DNA from: Artemisia argyi
Lineage: Eukaryota; Streptophyta; Magnoliopsida; Asterales; Asteraceae
DNA: 64,000 nucleotides
Direction of reading: 5' to 3'
Assembly (NCBI GenBank): GCA_030686995.1
Contig: CM060709.1
Span: 16,583,360 to 16,647,359, forward strand
Part shown: positions 24,686 through 36,098 of the stretch, one piece after another
Position numbering within the stretch: position 1 is the first letter of the stretch
How the letters are laid out: each line of letters begins with the position of its first letter
Notes under the pieces: generated by a model
What the model saw: the letters and a program-made list of their open reading frames with translations, nothing else
Database searches by the model: none
What the model was told of the DNA's origin: nothing
Program-made: the position numbers and the translations under genes

Positions 24686-25652
24686 GTTTTCTAGTTTTTT
24701 CATTAAAAAGAGAGAAGTTTTGGTGAAACCCTAAAGACGATTTTGGTGCCTCTTTTACAGGTTCTTCAAGGGTTCCAAACCCTTGAGACCTTGCATTGTA
24801 ATTGAGATAAGTATACTCTTAATTCAATCAATATGTCTATGTGTTGGTTGTCTATCTTTTGTTCTTATCTTAATTCTACTATGCTAGGCTAAATTTCCTT
24901 TGTGTTTGCTTAGATCTAATGAAACCTAGATGTTGATTATGTGTTGATTACTTGTCTATTCTTGTTTTGAATGAATGATATTATATGTTAGGCTTAAGAA
25001 AACTGGCAGATCTCCAAATGGTAACATGCTTGAACGTCTTAAGAAACATGAACCGAGGCGTACTAGGTCTTTATTGGTTGTATTTAATGCATGAGCCACT
25101 GTTTACAATCCCTATAGTTGTGCTGGGTCATGGTGTAGGAGGAGATAAGAGCTCATAGAGTTGGGGAGTTATGTATGCCACTCCACGAATGGTATTAAGG
25201 AATACAACCCGTCATTCATACAAGTATAACAAGTAATTAACATGTAAAAGATATCTAGGGAGTAATGAAGTCTAAGTAAACACAATTTCTCCAACCACTG
25301 CTCACAACCTTAGTTTAATATTAGTTTAATTTCATTTTCATTAGTTAATTAGTTATAAAGTAGTTTTTGGGTTAGTTGATTAGCAACTAATTCCGCCCAC
25401 TCCTTCAAAACCCGAGATTTTAATTGCTTTCATAAAATATAAAAACACAAAAAATAATCATCTTTCATCTCTAGAACTATTAATTAGGCTTTCTAATCCT
25501 AGCGACACTATTCCTAAGCTGAACGATCAATCCCCCGGTACTTGTCACTATACTATACTACAACGATCAGGTACACTGCCTGGTGGGGGTTGTAAGCCTC
25601 GCGAGATCCCTCGAGAGGTAAAGCAAGGTGCGATTCCCACGCATCAAGTTTT

Positions 25653-25670
25653 TGGCGCCGCTGCCGGGGA
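25653..25670 (+). promoter_or_regulatory. Primer binding site
   Basis: TGGCGCCGCTGCCGGGGA begins six bases after the LTR. It has the TGG start and GC-rich body of a tRNA-complementary primer site. Athila-type elements are known to use tRNA-Asp. Confidence 0.8.
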
Positions 25671-25718
25671 TTGTCTATCTTTACATTTATTCCGCAACTT
25701 TCGCAAAGAGTGCAGCGC

Positions 25719-25747
25719 CATCAAGTTTTTGGCGCCGCAGCCCGGGG
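25719..25747 (+). repeat. Second copy of the LTR-end/primer-site sequence
   Basis: CATCAAGTTTTTGGCGCCGC recurs 76 bases downstream of the first copy (25643), followed by AGCCCGGGGA instead of TGCCGGGGA. Confidence 0.85.
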
Positions 25748-25894
25748 AATAGTTATTGTCTAGGTTAGGATTTCTTTTTATTAGGTCTACTTGCTAGATT
25801 CCTTTCTAGTAAGATTTTATTTTTATTTTTAGGTCTTCTTTAGTCTATCTTATTTCTTCGTGCTTTTGTTCGTAACTCTTTACCATCCGACATC

Positions 25895-28132
25895 ATGGAA
25901 GGTGGTAACATCTTTGAACCCATCATCCCACCACAACAAAACCCACCATTAGAACCCCTTAGGCCCCGAACCTTAGAAGAGTATTCCCGACCTAGCCACC
26001 AAGGCTACCGAAACACCATTGAGCTCACCGGAGCCAATGTGACCCCCTTGCGATCCGACACCATCCGGTTGGTGCAAAGCGGATGTGCATTCCATGGACT
26101 TCGTTCCGAAGATCCAAACCAACACCTTAAGGACTTCCTCAAAATCGTAGATTCCATAGACCTAGGTGTTGAAACTAGAGAGACTACCCGTTTACGCCTA
26201 TTCCAATTCTCTCTACGGGATCAAGCTAGTCAATGGCTTGAGCGTTTACCCGCGGGATCCATCACCACATGGGATGATCTCACCACTCGTTTCCTTGCTC
26301 AATTTTTCCCACCGGGGAGAACTACTAAACTTAGGAATGACATCTTGATGTTCCAACAACGTCAAAATGAATCTCTTTATGAAGCATGGACTCGTTTCAA
26401 GGACTTACTCCAAAAAGTCCCTCATCATGGCATAGATTTGTGGCTCCAAGTCCAAATTTTTTATGACCATATCGATATCCCCACGAGGCGAACCATTGAC
26501 CAATCGGCCGGTGGTAAGCTACGTGATCTTAGTGCGGAACAATCATGGGAACTCATAGAAGATCTTGCTCTCTATGACAACGAAAGTTGGAATGATCCCC
26601 GTGATTTGAACAAAACGGTCAAGGCAATATCTTTGCCTTCGAATAATTCAAGCACTCCCGACCGTAGGATCATGGAACTTGAGGACCAAGTCAAGTTTCT
26701 CATGAAATCTTACGAAGCTCCGAAGCATTCAAGCCAAGTGAACAAAATCACTTCTTCATGCGAATTATGTAGTGGTCCCCATGACACTCGTGATTGTATG
26801 GAACTCCCCGGAACAGCTTTTGCGGACTACGCATCCACGCGTACCGACGAAGCGGGAGATAAGTGGTACACTTTCGAGCCCGAGCCAAACACATACGGTG
26901 ATTCATATAACCCCTCATGGAAAAATCACCCAAACTTTAGGTGGAAACAAAATCAACCAAATTCATCCAACCCACCTAATCGTTACCAATCAAACGGTCC
27001 ACCATCCAACCGTACCTTCAACAACAATCCTTCTAACAACTATGGTAGTACCAACAATCTTGAAGGATTGATGTCGAAATTTATGGCATCTCAAGAAGCT
27101 CGCATAGCTAGGTTTGAAACCGAATTCAACCAACAACAAACGGAGATGACCAACAAAATCGACAACTTGTTGAAAGCCCTCAACAACCAAACATTAGCCA
27201 CACCTAGGAAGGACACTAGGGACACCAATAGTGGAATCCAAGCTAAGGACCCCTCATCATCCAAACATGTCCACTTTGTCAATGTTGTCACTATTAAGCC
27301 GATAGATAGAGAAATAGAGGAGAGTGACAAAGATGAAGTTAGAGTAGAAGCCAATAGTGAGGATGAGAGTAGGGAAGTTGAGGTTAATAAGGATGAGGAA
27401 TTAGAGGAGGTAGAACCTATAAAGGAATATTTTGATAAGTTGCCAACCAAGGAAGAACGGGAATACCATAAGTATTTATTCGATAGTCCCGAAACAACAT
27501 ATATCTTTGGCGATCCCCTAATCAAAATGGGAGACCCCTCTAACATTAACATCCCATGCAATATCGGGCACATGCATGTATGGAAAGCTTACATAGACCT
27601 TAGATCCCCCGTGAACGTCATGTCTAGGACTTATTACAATTGGGTGATGAAGAAGCAACTCAATTTTAGGATAATGCCCGGTAAGAGTTGGATAAGTAAT
27701 TTTGCGGGAAGAGTTAAGGGAGTACATGTGATTATAGGGAATCTCACCTATGAGATTGATTTCATGATAGTGGAAGACACGCGTCCGGTGATAGATGCTT
27801 GCCTAAGTCAAGTAGTATTCAGGAAGCCATTTGTTGAAGCCACTAGGATGAGTTATGATCCGACGTTAGGGATAGTTAGATTCAAGGAAGAGAATGATGA
27901 GGTTGCTTATCAAATGCCCTACAAGATTGAGCAATACCGCCTTCTCTCTAATTTCGAAAAGGAACGTAAGCAAGCGGCTTATTATAGGAATGAGGAGGAT
28001 AGACGTAGAGGAGTAGAGTATGTTAGAAATAGGATGCTTGGTTTCTACAAAGAGTGCTTACAACTAGGTCCAGAATACAAAACTGGTTTAGAAGATGACC
28101 TAGAGAATGGAACCAATGATGAGATCACGTAG
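25895..28132 (+). CDS. Gag polyprotein with degenerate protease-like tail (gypsy type)
   Basis: 745 residues, starting at the first in-frame Met 225 bases after the primer site. A Retrotrans_gag domain spans about 60-230 (WLERLPAGSITTWDDL, RFLAQFFPP). A reduced zinc knuckle, C-x2-C-x3-H-x4-C, lies near 289-301. An Asn/Ser/Pro-rich linker and an acidic stretch (about 470-525) follow. The last 200 residues resemble the aspartic-protease region of gypsy elements, but the catalytic D-S/T-G is replaced by DLRS, so it is unlikely to cut. Gag would build the particle in which RNA is packaged. The ORF is intact while pol is absent, which is what selection for packaging in trans would leave. Confidence 0.9.
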   Translation: MEGGNIFEPIIPPQQNPPLEPLRPRTLEEYSRPSHQGYRNTIELTGANVTPLRSDTIRLVQSGCAFHGLRSEDPNQHLKDFLKIVDSIDLGVETRETTRLRLFQFSLRDQASQWLERLPAGSITTWDDLTTRFLAQFFPPGRTTKLRNDILMFQQRQNESLYEAWTRFKDLLQKVPHHGIDLWLQVQIFYDHIDIPTRRTIDQSAGGKLRDLSAEQSWELIEDLALYDNESWNDPRDLNKTVKAISLPSNNSSTPDRRIMELEDQVKFLMKSYEAPKHSSQVNKITSSCELCSGPHDTRDCMELPGTAFADYASTRTDEAGDKWYTFEPEPNTYGDSYNPSWKNHPNFRWKQNQPNSSNPPNRYQSNGPPSNRTFNNNPSNNYGSTNNLEGLMSKFMASQEARIARFETEFNQQQTEMTNKIDNLLKALNNQTLATPRKDTRDTNSGIQAKDPSSSKHVHFVNVVTIKPIDREIEESDKDEVRVEANSEDESREVEVNKDEELEEVEPIKEYFDKLPTKEEREYHKYLFDSPETTYIFGDPLIKMGDPSNINIPCNIGHMHVWKAYIDLRSPVNVMSRTYYNWVMKKQLNFRIMPGKSWISNFAGRVKGVHVIIGNLTYEIDFMIVEDTRPVIDACLSQVVFRKPFVEATRMSYDPTLGIVRFKEENDEVAYQMPYKIEQYRLLSNFEKERKQAAYYRNEEDRRRGVEYVRNRMLGFYKECLQLGPEYKTGLEDDLENGTNDEIT

Positions 28133-29983
28133 TAACCCACGACTTTGAGTCTAGCTACAAGACTCGTAAATAAAGAAAAGCGCTTCTTGGGAGGCAACCC
28201 ATGTTTTGTGTGATTTTTAATTGTTTGATTGTTATTTGCTTCCGTATGCATGTTTTATTTTTATTGTTGGTTGATCATGTTTCTCAATTAAAATGTGAAA
28301 TACTTTATTATGTTGTTTGGCCTAGTCTTAACTTCAACCTAAAGGTATTTTTGCAAAAGATAAGTGTAAGGGGAAACCCCAAATATGTTTTTAAGAAACA
28401 ACCCGATCATGATTCTCCACAATATTTAATGAACATGTGTATTCGTATTGTTAGAGTCAAATGCTTGTATTGAGTCATAATGAAGTTTTGCAGGATTTTC
28501 CAGGAAGTAGGACAAAGTTTTTCCAGAAATTTTCCGGAAACTTAACATAAAGATTTCTGCAGGTTCATTCTGACGGCGTCAGGAAATTGCTCTTGACGGC
28601 GTCAGGAGTCAAAAATCTGGAAATTTTACCGATTTTGTTTTTCTAACGGAGTCTTATGGTTTTTGTGAATTATTAAGTTTTATAATCTCCAGGAAATCTG
28701 CAAACTTCATTCCACAAGCATTATATCTTATTTTGTTTTCTAGGATTTAGTAACTATTATAGGATGCCGCCGATTTTACGCGAGGTTGCCTTGTCTACTT
28801 TTGTCAGGATTTACAGGTTATTTGAGACAAGAAGATGATTTATATTCTGGAAGGGAAGCTTTGATTGTTCGTTTTCTTGGAGGAAGATTTAACCTGGCCA
28901 ACCTAAAATCCATACCGAGCGAATCAGGGGAGTATTTGAATTCATTCTCTTTACTTTTAACTTTTACATTCTTTACTTGAACATTGGGGACAATGTTCAT
29001 CTTAAGTGTAAGGGGAGGGTAAAAAGATGATACCTTACATATGCACTTTCGCTTGAGTTTGTTTTGTTTGATAGTAGATGAGTAATAAAACTATGAGAAA
29101 TACTTGTTAGTGCAATTTTAGCGCCAAATTTAAAATTTTTTACAACATTTAGGAGTGAAACTTTAGCCATAGCAAGCGTCTCATGGATAGGAGGTTGTAT
29201 GACTAGCACATAACCGTATATTCAGAAAAATTTTCCACCCAAAAATGTGAGGTTCGCCTTTAGTTTTGATAGGAAAAGCATTTATTATTGGTGCTTATGA
29301 GTGTACCGGTAGCATTTAGATTCTAGAACTTGCGTTAGTGATGCATCCCGAGACCGCTAGTGAGACTACATTCGTGTGGTAGGATTTACTACATGATAAG
29401 AGGCATTAGGATCACCCTTGTGTTAAACCCGTATTACGATTACTTGACCATTTAAGTCATATTACTTGGCTAGTTAAGTCAACTAATTTTTCCCACACCC
29501 TTTGCGTTGTACTCATTTTTAGTACACGATACCCCTAGTACACCCCTCCGAGCCTATCTTTTCGTTTCTAACTTTAAGCATCTTACTTAAAGGAAGAATT
29601 TGTTACACCCCACTTAAATGTACACCCAAATCGCCTTAGCCTTCTGTGTATGCGCTCATTTTTAGTGCATTATTGTTATTTGTTAAACCCTAAGTTAACT
29701 TTCTAATTGATTACATGGTTGCTAAGTCGAGTCATATCCTTGTACATATTGTTTTGGGACGATTGGGACTCATGGGTAAGTACTTATTTTATGGAGTAAT
29801 GGGGAAGAACATAATATTATTACCCCCATATGTGCGTTAATCTTAAAAGTGCTCCAAGTGTTTTGATTTTCTTAATTCGAGTCATTAGATTAGTTTTAAT
29901 GTAAAGTATGTAAAGATTCAAGTGTAAGGGGAATGCTCAAACCCCTATGATGTATTATTTTGGATGGTAGGGTAAGAGTGTAT

Positions 29984-30025
<42 letters not shown>

Positions 30026-30642
30026 GAAAAAAAAAATAAAAAAAAAATAGAAAAAGAAAAAAAAAATAGAAAAGAAAGAGAGAAAAAAAACATACGGACT
30101 ACCATCCCGTTTTCATTCTATGTTCATTTTATGTTTTTAGTTATTTTTCATTTATTAGCTTAAGTCGAGTCTAGTCTTGGCTTAGCAACGCCATCTTGTA
30201 CATGTAATTAACTAAGATTGTTAACTCGCCACCAGTAAAATTCCCTTTATCCAACAAAACCGTGTAATTCATATCCCTACACCTAACGTTATAACCCTTT
30301 AAAAGACCTCTTTGATAGTTTATCCTAGGTGCTTACGCCATGTGGTGGAGGTTTGATCCTTTCCCAAGCCTATGGTAATCTATTTTGCTATGACAGGTAG
30401 TGAGAGATATCTTCCATTTCCATAATGTTATATTACTTTATTACACCCGAGAGATGTGAGTATCTAAACACTATTTGTGAGGTGCTTGTGTATGACCTCC
30501 GTGCTTGTCTATTGGTCTTTAGTGGAACGATTATTTGTTGTAATTACTTTTATATTAGTGTTAAATGACCCCTAACTTATCTTTTGAATAGAATAAAAGC
30601 TCATTTGCTTGAGGACAAGCAAATCTCAAGTGTAAGGGTATA
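28133..30642 (+). other. Long noncoding 3' region of the gag-only element
   Basis: No credible ORF on either strand. It carries two TGACGGCGTCA copies (28571, 28594), four AAGTGTAAGGG tracts (about 28362, 29003, 29920, 30628), an 8-bp hairpin (28979-28998), a 9-bp hairpin (30603-30624) and a 35-40 base A run at about 29985-30023. Confidence 0.7.
30603..30640 (+). promoter_or_regulatory. Hairpin and polypurine tract before the 3' LTR
   Basis: ATTTGCTTG-AGGA-CAAGCAAAT forms a perfect 9-bp stem with a 4-base loop, followed by AAGTGTAAGGGTA just before the LTR. The tract should prime plus-strand synthesis. Confidence 0.65.
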
Positions 30643-32048
30643 TGATGAGGCGAAAAATGATCCGTTTTTAGGGGGTCATTTAAGCCCGAATCCGAATTTA
30701 TTTGATCAAATATTGCCCTAAATCGTTCCTTTTGTGATTTTAGGTGTTTGGAGAGTGAATTCTGGAAATGAGGCTATTTTGGACGTTTTTGGAGCATAAA
30801 GTGAAGAAAACAACAAAATACCAAATCCAAGCTGGAATTACAAGGTGACGGCGTCAAGGATTTACTCTTGACGGCGTCAGAAAGGATGAATATTTTACCG
30901 AAGGTTGTGAAGGCGTCAGATGAAGAGATGACGGCGTCAAAGTGACCAAGATTAATTTACCGAGGGTGGTGACGGCGTCACATAGGCCGTCACGATTGGA
31001 TCTAGGGCGTCCGAGGAAGTATATGGCGGCGAGTTGACGGCGTCAGATTTTACTCTTGACGCCGTCAGGACGATTTTCCTATATATAGTTTTCTAGTTTT
31101 TTCATTAAAAAGAGAGAAGTTTTGGTGAAACCCTAAAGACGATTTTGGTGCCTCTTTTACAGGTTCTTCAAGGGTTCCAAACCCTTGAGACCTTGCATTG
31201 TAATTGAGATAAGTATACTCTTAATTCAATCAATATGTCTATGTGTTGGTTGTCTATCTTTTGTTCTTATCTTAATTCTACTATGCTAGGCTAAATTTCC
31301 TTTGTGTTTGCTTAGATCTAATGAAACCTAGATGTTGATTATGTGTTGATTACTTGTCTATTCTTGTTTTGAATGAATGATATTATATGTTAGGCTTAAG
31401 AAAACTGGCAGATCTCCAAATGGTAACATGCTTGAACGTCTTAAGAAACATGAACCGAGGCGTACTAGGTCTTTATTGGTTGTATTTAATGCATGAGCCA
31501 CTGTTTACAATCCCTATAGTTGTGCTGGGTCATGGTGTAGGAGGAGATAAGAGCTCATAGAGTTGGGGAGTTATGTATGCCACTCCACGAATGGTATTAA
31601 GGAATACAACCCGTCATTCATACAAGTATAACAAGTAATTAACATGTAAAAGATATCTAGGGAGTAATGAAGTCTAAGTAAACACAATTTCTCCAACCAC
31701 TGCTCACAACCTTAGTTTAATATTAGTTTAATTTCATTTTCATTAGTTAATTAGTTATAAAGTAGTTTTTGGGTTAGTTGATTAGCAACTAATTCCGCCC
31801 ACTCCTTCAAAACCCGAGATTTTAATTGCTTTCATAAAATATAAAAACACAAAAAATAATCATCTTTCATCTCTAGAACTATTAATTAGGCTTTCTAATC
31901 CTAGCGACACTATTCCTAAGCTGAACGATCAATCCCCCGGTACTTGTCACTATACTATACTACAACGATCAGGTACACTGCCTGGTGGGGGTTGTAAGCC
32001 TCGCGAGATCCCTCGAGAGGTAAAGCAAGGTGCGATTCCCACGCATCA
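30643..32048 (+). repeat. 3' LTR of the gag-only gypsy element
   Basis: No difference from the 5' LTR was noticed on reading through both copies. It is followed by TTAAA, matching the left flank. Confidence 0.95.
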
Positions 32049-32716
32049 TTAAAAAAACAAAAAAAGTTACAAACTTTTACACAAACGCCTGACCACAAAA
32101 CACAAGTACCATCCAACAGCAGCACTTAGACATACAACAACACAACCTAATTATGCTACAGACAAGCAGTTGCAGTTACGGGCCACATCCAAAGGATCAG
32201 CCAATGCTCGCAGAATTTCCCCATTCCTCCCTTGGACTTTCAACAAACATTCCAGCCCAACGCACGCTAGCACATCAAAATGGATGATGCACTGCCCTTC
32301 AACAATCAAAGCAGCAAACTTTGAAATTTTTTGCCGTGACCCGTTGCATAGTTCATAACTAAATATACTAGAAGCTGAACCTATTTGTGTTTACTTTTAC
32401 CCAAATATTTTGACCAAAATCATCTTAACTGCATAGCACATGTATACATAGAAAGTCATAAAATAAAAACATCATAAAAAAATAGCAATACTAACTGAAT
32501 TTAACTACAAGCAACACATACAAACTGATACTTTTATTAATATTTACATAAGCAATGATCAAATTCCAAATACACTGGAACATTGATACATTGAATATAC
32601 ACACCATAATTTGCTACATAATACCCATCAGCTTTAACAGCCACCTAACTGACACAAAAAACTACTACACTTCATAAACTTTAACCATACAAAAGAGATA
32701 GACACAAGCAGCCTTA
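32049..32716 (+). other. Helitron interior, 3' of the nested element
   Basis: AT-rich and without a convincing gene. It starts with the second copy of the TTAAA target duplication. Confidence 0.5.
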
Positions 32717-33070
32717 CTAAAAGGTCTTCAGTTTCTCCACCATCCTCTGTTTATCAGCAGCACGCAAAGAAGCAACATAACTTTTCTTAATCAACCACCC
32801 GATTTCATCAAAATCCATTCGCTCCGCAGCTTTCAAATCCGACAAAAATTGAACCAACAGAGGATGAACCCCCATTTTCTTCAATTCCTTGATAATCCCA
32901 TGCCTATGTTCAATCCTGGCTTTAACTTCCTCAATCCTTTTATTATAATCTATCTCATCAGACAAATAAGCATCCCTCTCTCGACAAAAGACAGCCTCCA
33001 GAACCCTTTCAACTCGCCTGTCGCCAATTTGATTTGCAATTTGTAAACACCTCGGATATTTAGGAGCCAT
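32717..33070 (-). CDS. Small Helitron ORF of unknown function, 117 residues
   Basis: I do not recognise this protein. The open frame continues upstream to 33277, but the most gene-like start is the Met at 33070 (MAPKYP), because the extra N-terminal residues are hydrophobic and unlike the rest. The protein is Lys/Arg/Glu-rich, mostly helical in appearance, with repeated charged stretches (NKRIEEVKARIEHRHG). It lies on the opposite strand to RepHel and RPA, close to the Helitron 3' end. It may be a Helitron accessory gene or a captured host fragment. Composition and an uninterrupted frame of 117 codons argue for real coding, but nothing shows expression. Confidence 0.5.
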   Translation of the reverse strand: MAPKYPRCLQIANQIGDRRVERVLEAVFCRERDAYLSDEIDYNKRIEEVKARIEHRHGIIKELKKMGVHPLLVQFLSDLKAAERMDFDEIGWLIKKSYVASLRAADKQRMVEKLKTF

Positions 33071-33362
33071 CTTCACAATTCGCAAAACCCTAATTATGAA
33101 ATGTTTACCCCCAATTTTGTGAATAAACGGTAACACCAAAACCACTGATGGACCATAGATAAAAAGGCGCAAAAATAAAACTGATATTCCTTGGGCCCAA
33201 ATAATACCCAAAAAAAAATAGCAAAAGCCCACTAATGCTTTAATATTAACTAAGGAATAAGCACAGTACTCATACAATAGCGTGCTGGTACGATTCCAGG
33301 ATTCGGTTCTAAATACTCATCCTTATAAAATCGATACGTAAATTTTTGTCAACTACAACGTC

Positions 33363-33395
33363 CCGCCGCAACGCGGCGGAATGACGCCTTACTCG
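33363..33395 (+). terminator. Helitron 3' hairpin and end
   Basis: CCGCCGC-AAC-GCGGCGG forms a 7-bp stem, and the element ends with CTCG 12 bases further on. Such hairpins mark the end of strand transfer in Helitrons. The spacing is near the usual 10-12 bases, and the last four bases deviate from CTRR. Confidence 0.75.
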
Positions 33396-33900
33396 TTTCT
33401 TAATAAAGCTGATGGTAAGACATGTGGAGAGAAAATGATCATTTTAAGATTGCTAATTTGTTAACTATATCGAGGTGAACGAATACCCTTTCCATCTACC
33501 AGTTAGAGCTTACGGTTACCGGTTATCAACTTATAGCTACTAATTTACAGTTAACTTTACCATACATACCCTAAGTCGCAACTAAACACCACGTACGCAA
33601 ATGATGTCTTCTTATTTAGTATAATGACTTTTGTACGAAAATGCAGTAAACACAAGGAAAAGGTTGTTCGAAAATCGAACACACGGTGTCATTGTTCCTC
33701 TTCACTCTCCTCCCCATCCTCCACCGAGGCACTGAATCGCCACCACCCACTCCTCACATTCATCTCAGCCTTCCCGCACTCTCCCGTATCCAAGAAAAAC
33801 TCACTCTCGACATGTGTGTAATGAACTTTTTTTCTGTGATATTGCTACCACATACGACTAAATTTTGTTTATTGGAACAAGAAAGTGTTATTTTGTGACC
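33396..33900. repeat. Dispersed repeat 'block A', right part
   Basis: 33405-33480 aligns with 59080-59148 joined to 63493-63510, and 33570-33660 with 63580-63690. A CT-rich stretch near 33690-33800 also resembles 13465-13570 of the left part. Confidence 0.65.
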
Positions 33901-34525
33901 AAGCATATGAAATTCCATGTAACATTAAAATACGTGGCAATATGTGACACTACCATTTTATTTGTATCTCTGTCTATTAGATTACATGCATTTGCCACGT
34001 AATACGTCATAACTAGATATATCAAAGAGATTAATTCAATAAGCTATACTGTAACTACGTAAACAAGCAACAATAAGTACAACTACGAAAAAAAAAGGTA
34101 CAACTACGGAAAAATGAGAAAAAAAATGCTTAAGGCTTAGGTTTTTATTCGACAAAGTTAAAGAAAATAAAATAATTCGAATGTTGATTAATAAATACCT
34201 TATAATTTGATGCTATTTGTTAAACCAAAAAACCAAAAAGATTCAATTAGTATAGGCGTCATTTCTTCTTTCATAGTTTTTACTTCTTCATCTGCAAACC
34301 ATGTCTGCAGAAAAATATCCATATCTAAAGTCTTCTTCTGTATGGTAGAAGACTGTTTGTTGTTTATGCTATTTAAATACTTTTTTTTTTTTTTTTTTTA
34401 ACTTTTGTTTTGTGATACGGAGTATCAAAGACAAGTTTTCATCCGTTTTATATGTTATCATCTATTTTATATGATTTTATACGTTTTCGTTCATTTTTTA
34501 TGTTTTTTTACGTTTTCGGCTTTTA

Positions 34526-34527
<2 letters not shown>
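33901..34527. other. AT-rich noncoding DNA
   Basis: No gene supported. It contains poly-T at about 34380-34399 and leads into an AT microsatellite. Confidence 0.4.
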
Positions 34528-35776
<1,249 letters not shown>

Positions 35777-35779
35777 TAA

Positions 35780-36000
35780 GGCCTTGTTTCTTTTTTTGTT
35801 GGGAATAAGCGGAGGGAAAAGGATGTGAGCCCATCCTTTGTTATTGCATCTGATTGGGGACATGGAGGTTTTATTTGCCCTTTGGATATAGAGTATTTAA
35901 GAGAAGTTAGTGGACCCCAACAAAAGAAAAAACATTACTATATTGATTGGCCCCACACTTTTAGTGGACAGATAATTTAACACTAAAAAGAAACAGTCCC
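35780..36000. mobile_element. PIF/Harbinger-like MITE, 221 bp
   Basis: The ends GGCCTTGTTTCTTTTTT and AAAAAGAAACAGTCCC are imperfect inverted repeats, flanked by TAA on both sides (35777-35779, 36001-36003). Three-base TAA/TTA duplications and GGGACTGTTT-like ends are typical of this superfamily. Confidence 0.7.
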
Positions 36001-36098
36001 TAAGTGTAGTAAGAATAGTCCATTAATGCCTTAGACATAGGTAATAATCAAAGGAACTTTAATATTATGAATTTAAGCAATTCAATATTATTTAACAT

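Larger units (their letters stand above)
24241..25646 (+). repeat. 5' LTR of the gag-only gypsy element
   Basis: It starts TGATGAGGCG and ends GCATCA. The length equals the 3' LTR. U3 contains the TGACGGCGTCA array and a TATA box. Confidence 0.95.
24241..32048 (+). mobile_element. Gag-only Ty3/gypsy (Athila-like) LTR retrotransposon, very young
   Basis: Two 1,406-bp LTRs (24241-25646, 30643-32048) look identical by eye and are flanked by TTAAA on both sides (24236-24240, 32049-32053). A primer site complementary to a tRNA 3' end follows the first LTR. The 5 kb interior has one ORF (gag with a protease-like tail) and about 2.5 kb of noncoding DNA. There is no reverse transcriptase or integrase. 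It must therefore borrow these enzymes. The primer site and the 3' motif TTGAGGACAAGCAAAT fit the Athila group, an inference from memory. Confidence 0.92.
15186..33395 (+). mobile_element. Autonomous Helitron (RepHel plus RPA), interrupted by an LTR element
   Basis: The 5' end TACTATATATATTAAAACAG is typical of plant Helitrons, although the first bases read TT rather than TC. The 3' end has a 7-bp hairpin (33363-33379) followed 12 bases later by CTCG at 33392-33395, then a host T. Inside are a Rep/helicase gene and an RPA70-like gene, the usual cargo of plant autonomous Helitrons. After removing the nested 7.8 kb gypsy element and its target duplication, the Helitron is about 10.4 kb. It splits block A; block B continues across the site. 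Confidence 0.85.

Noticed and set aside
29896..30163. ORFs of lysine/phenylalanine runs on both strands
   Set aside because: They are translations of the A-rich tract in the gag-only element, not genes.
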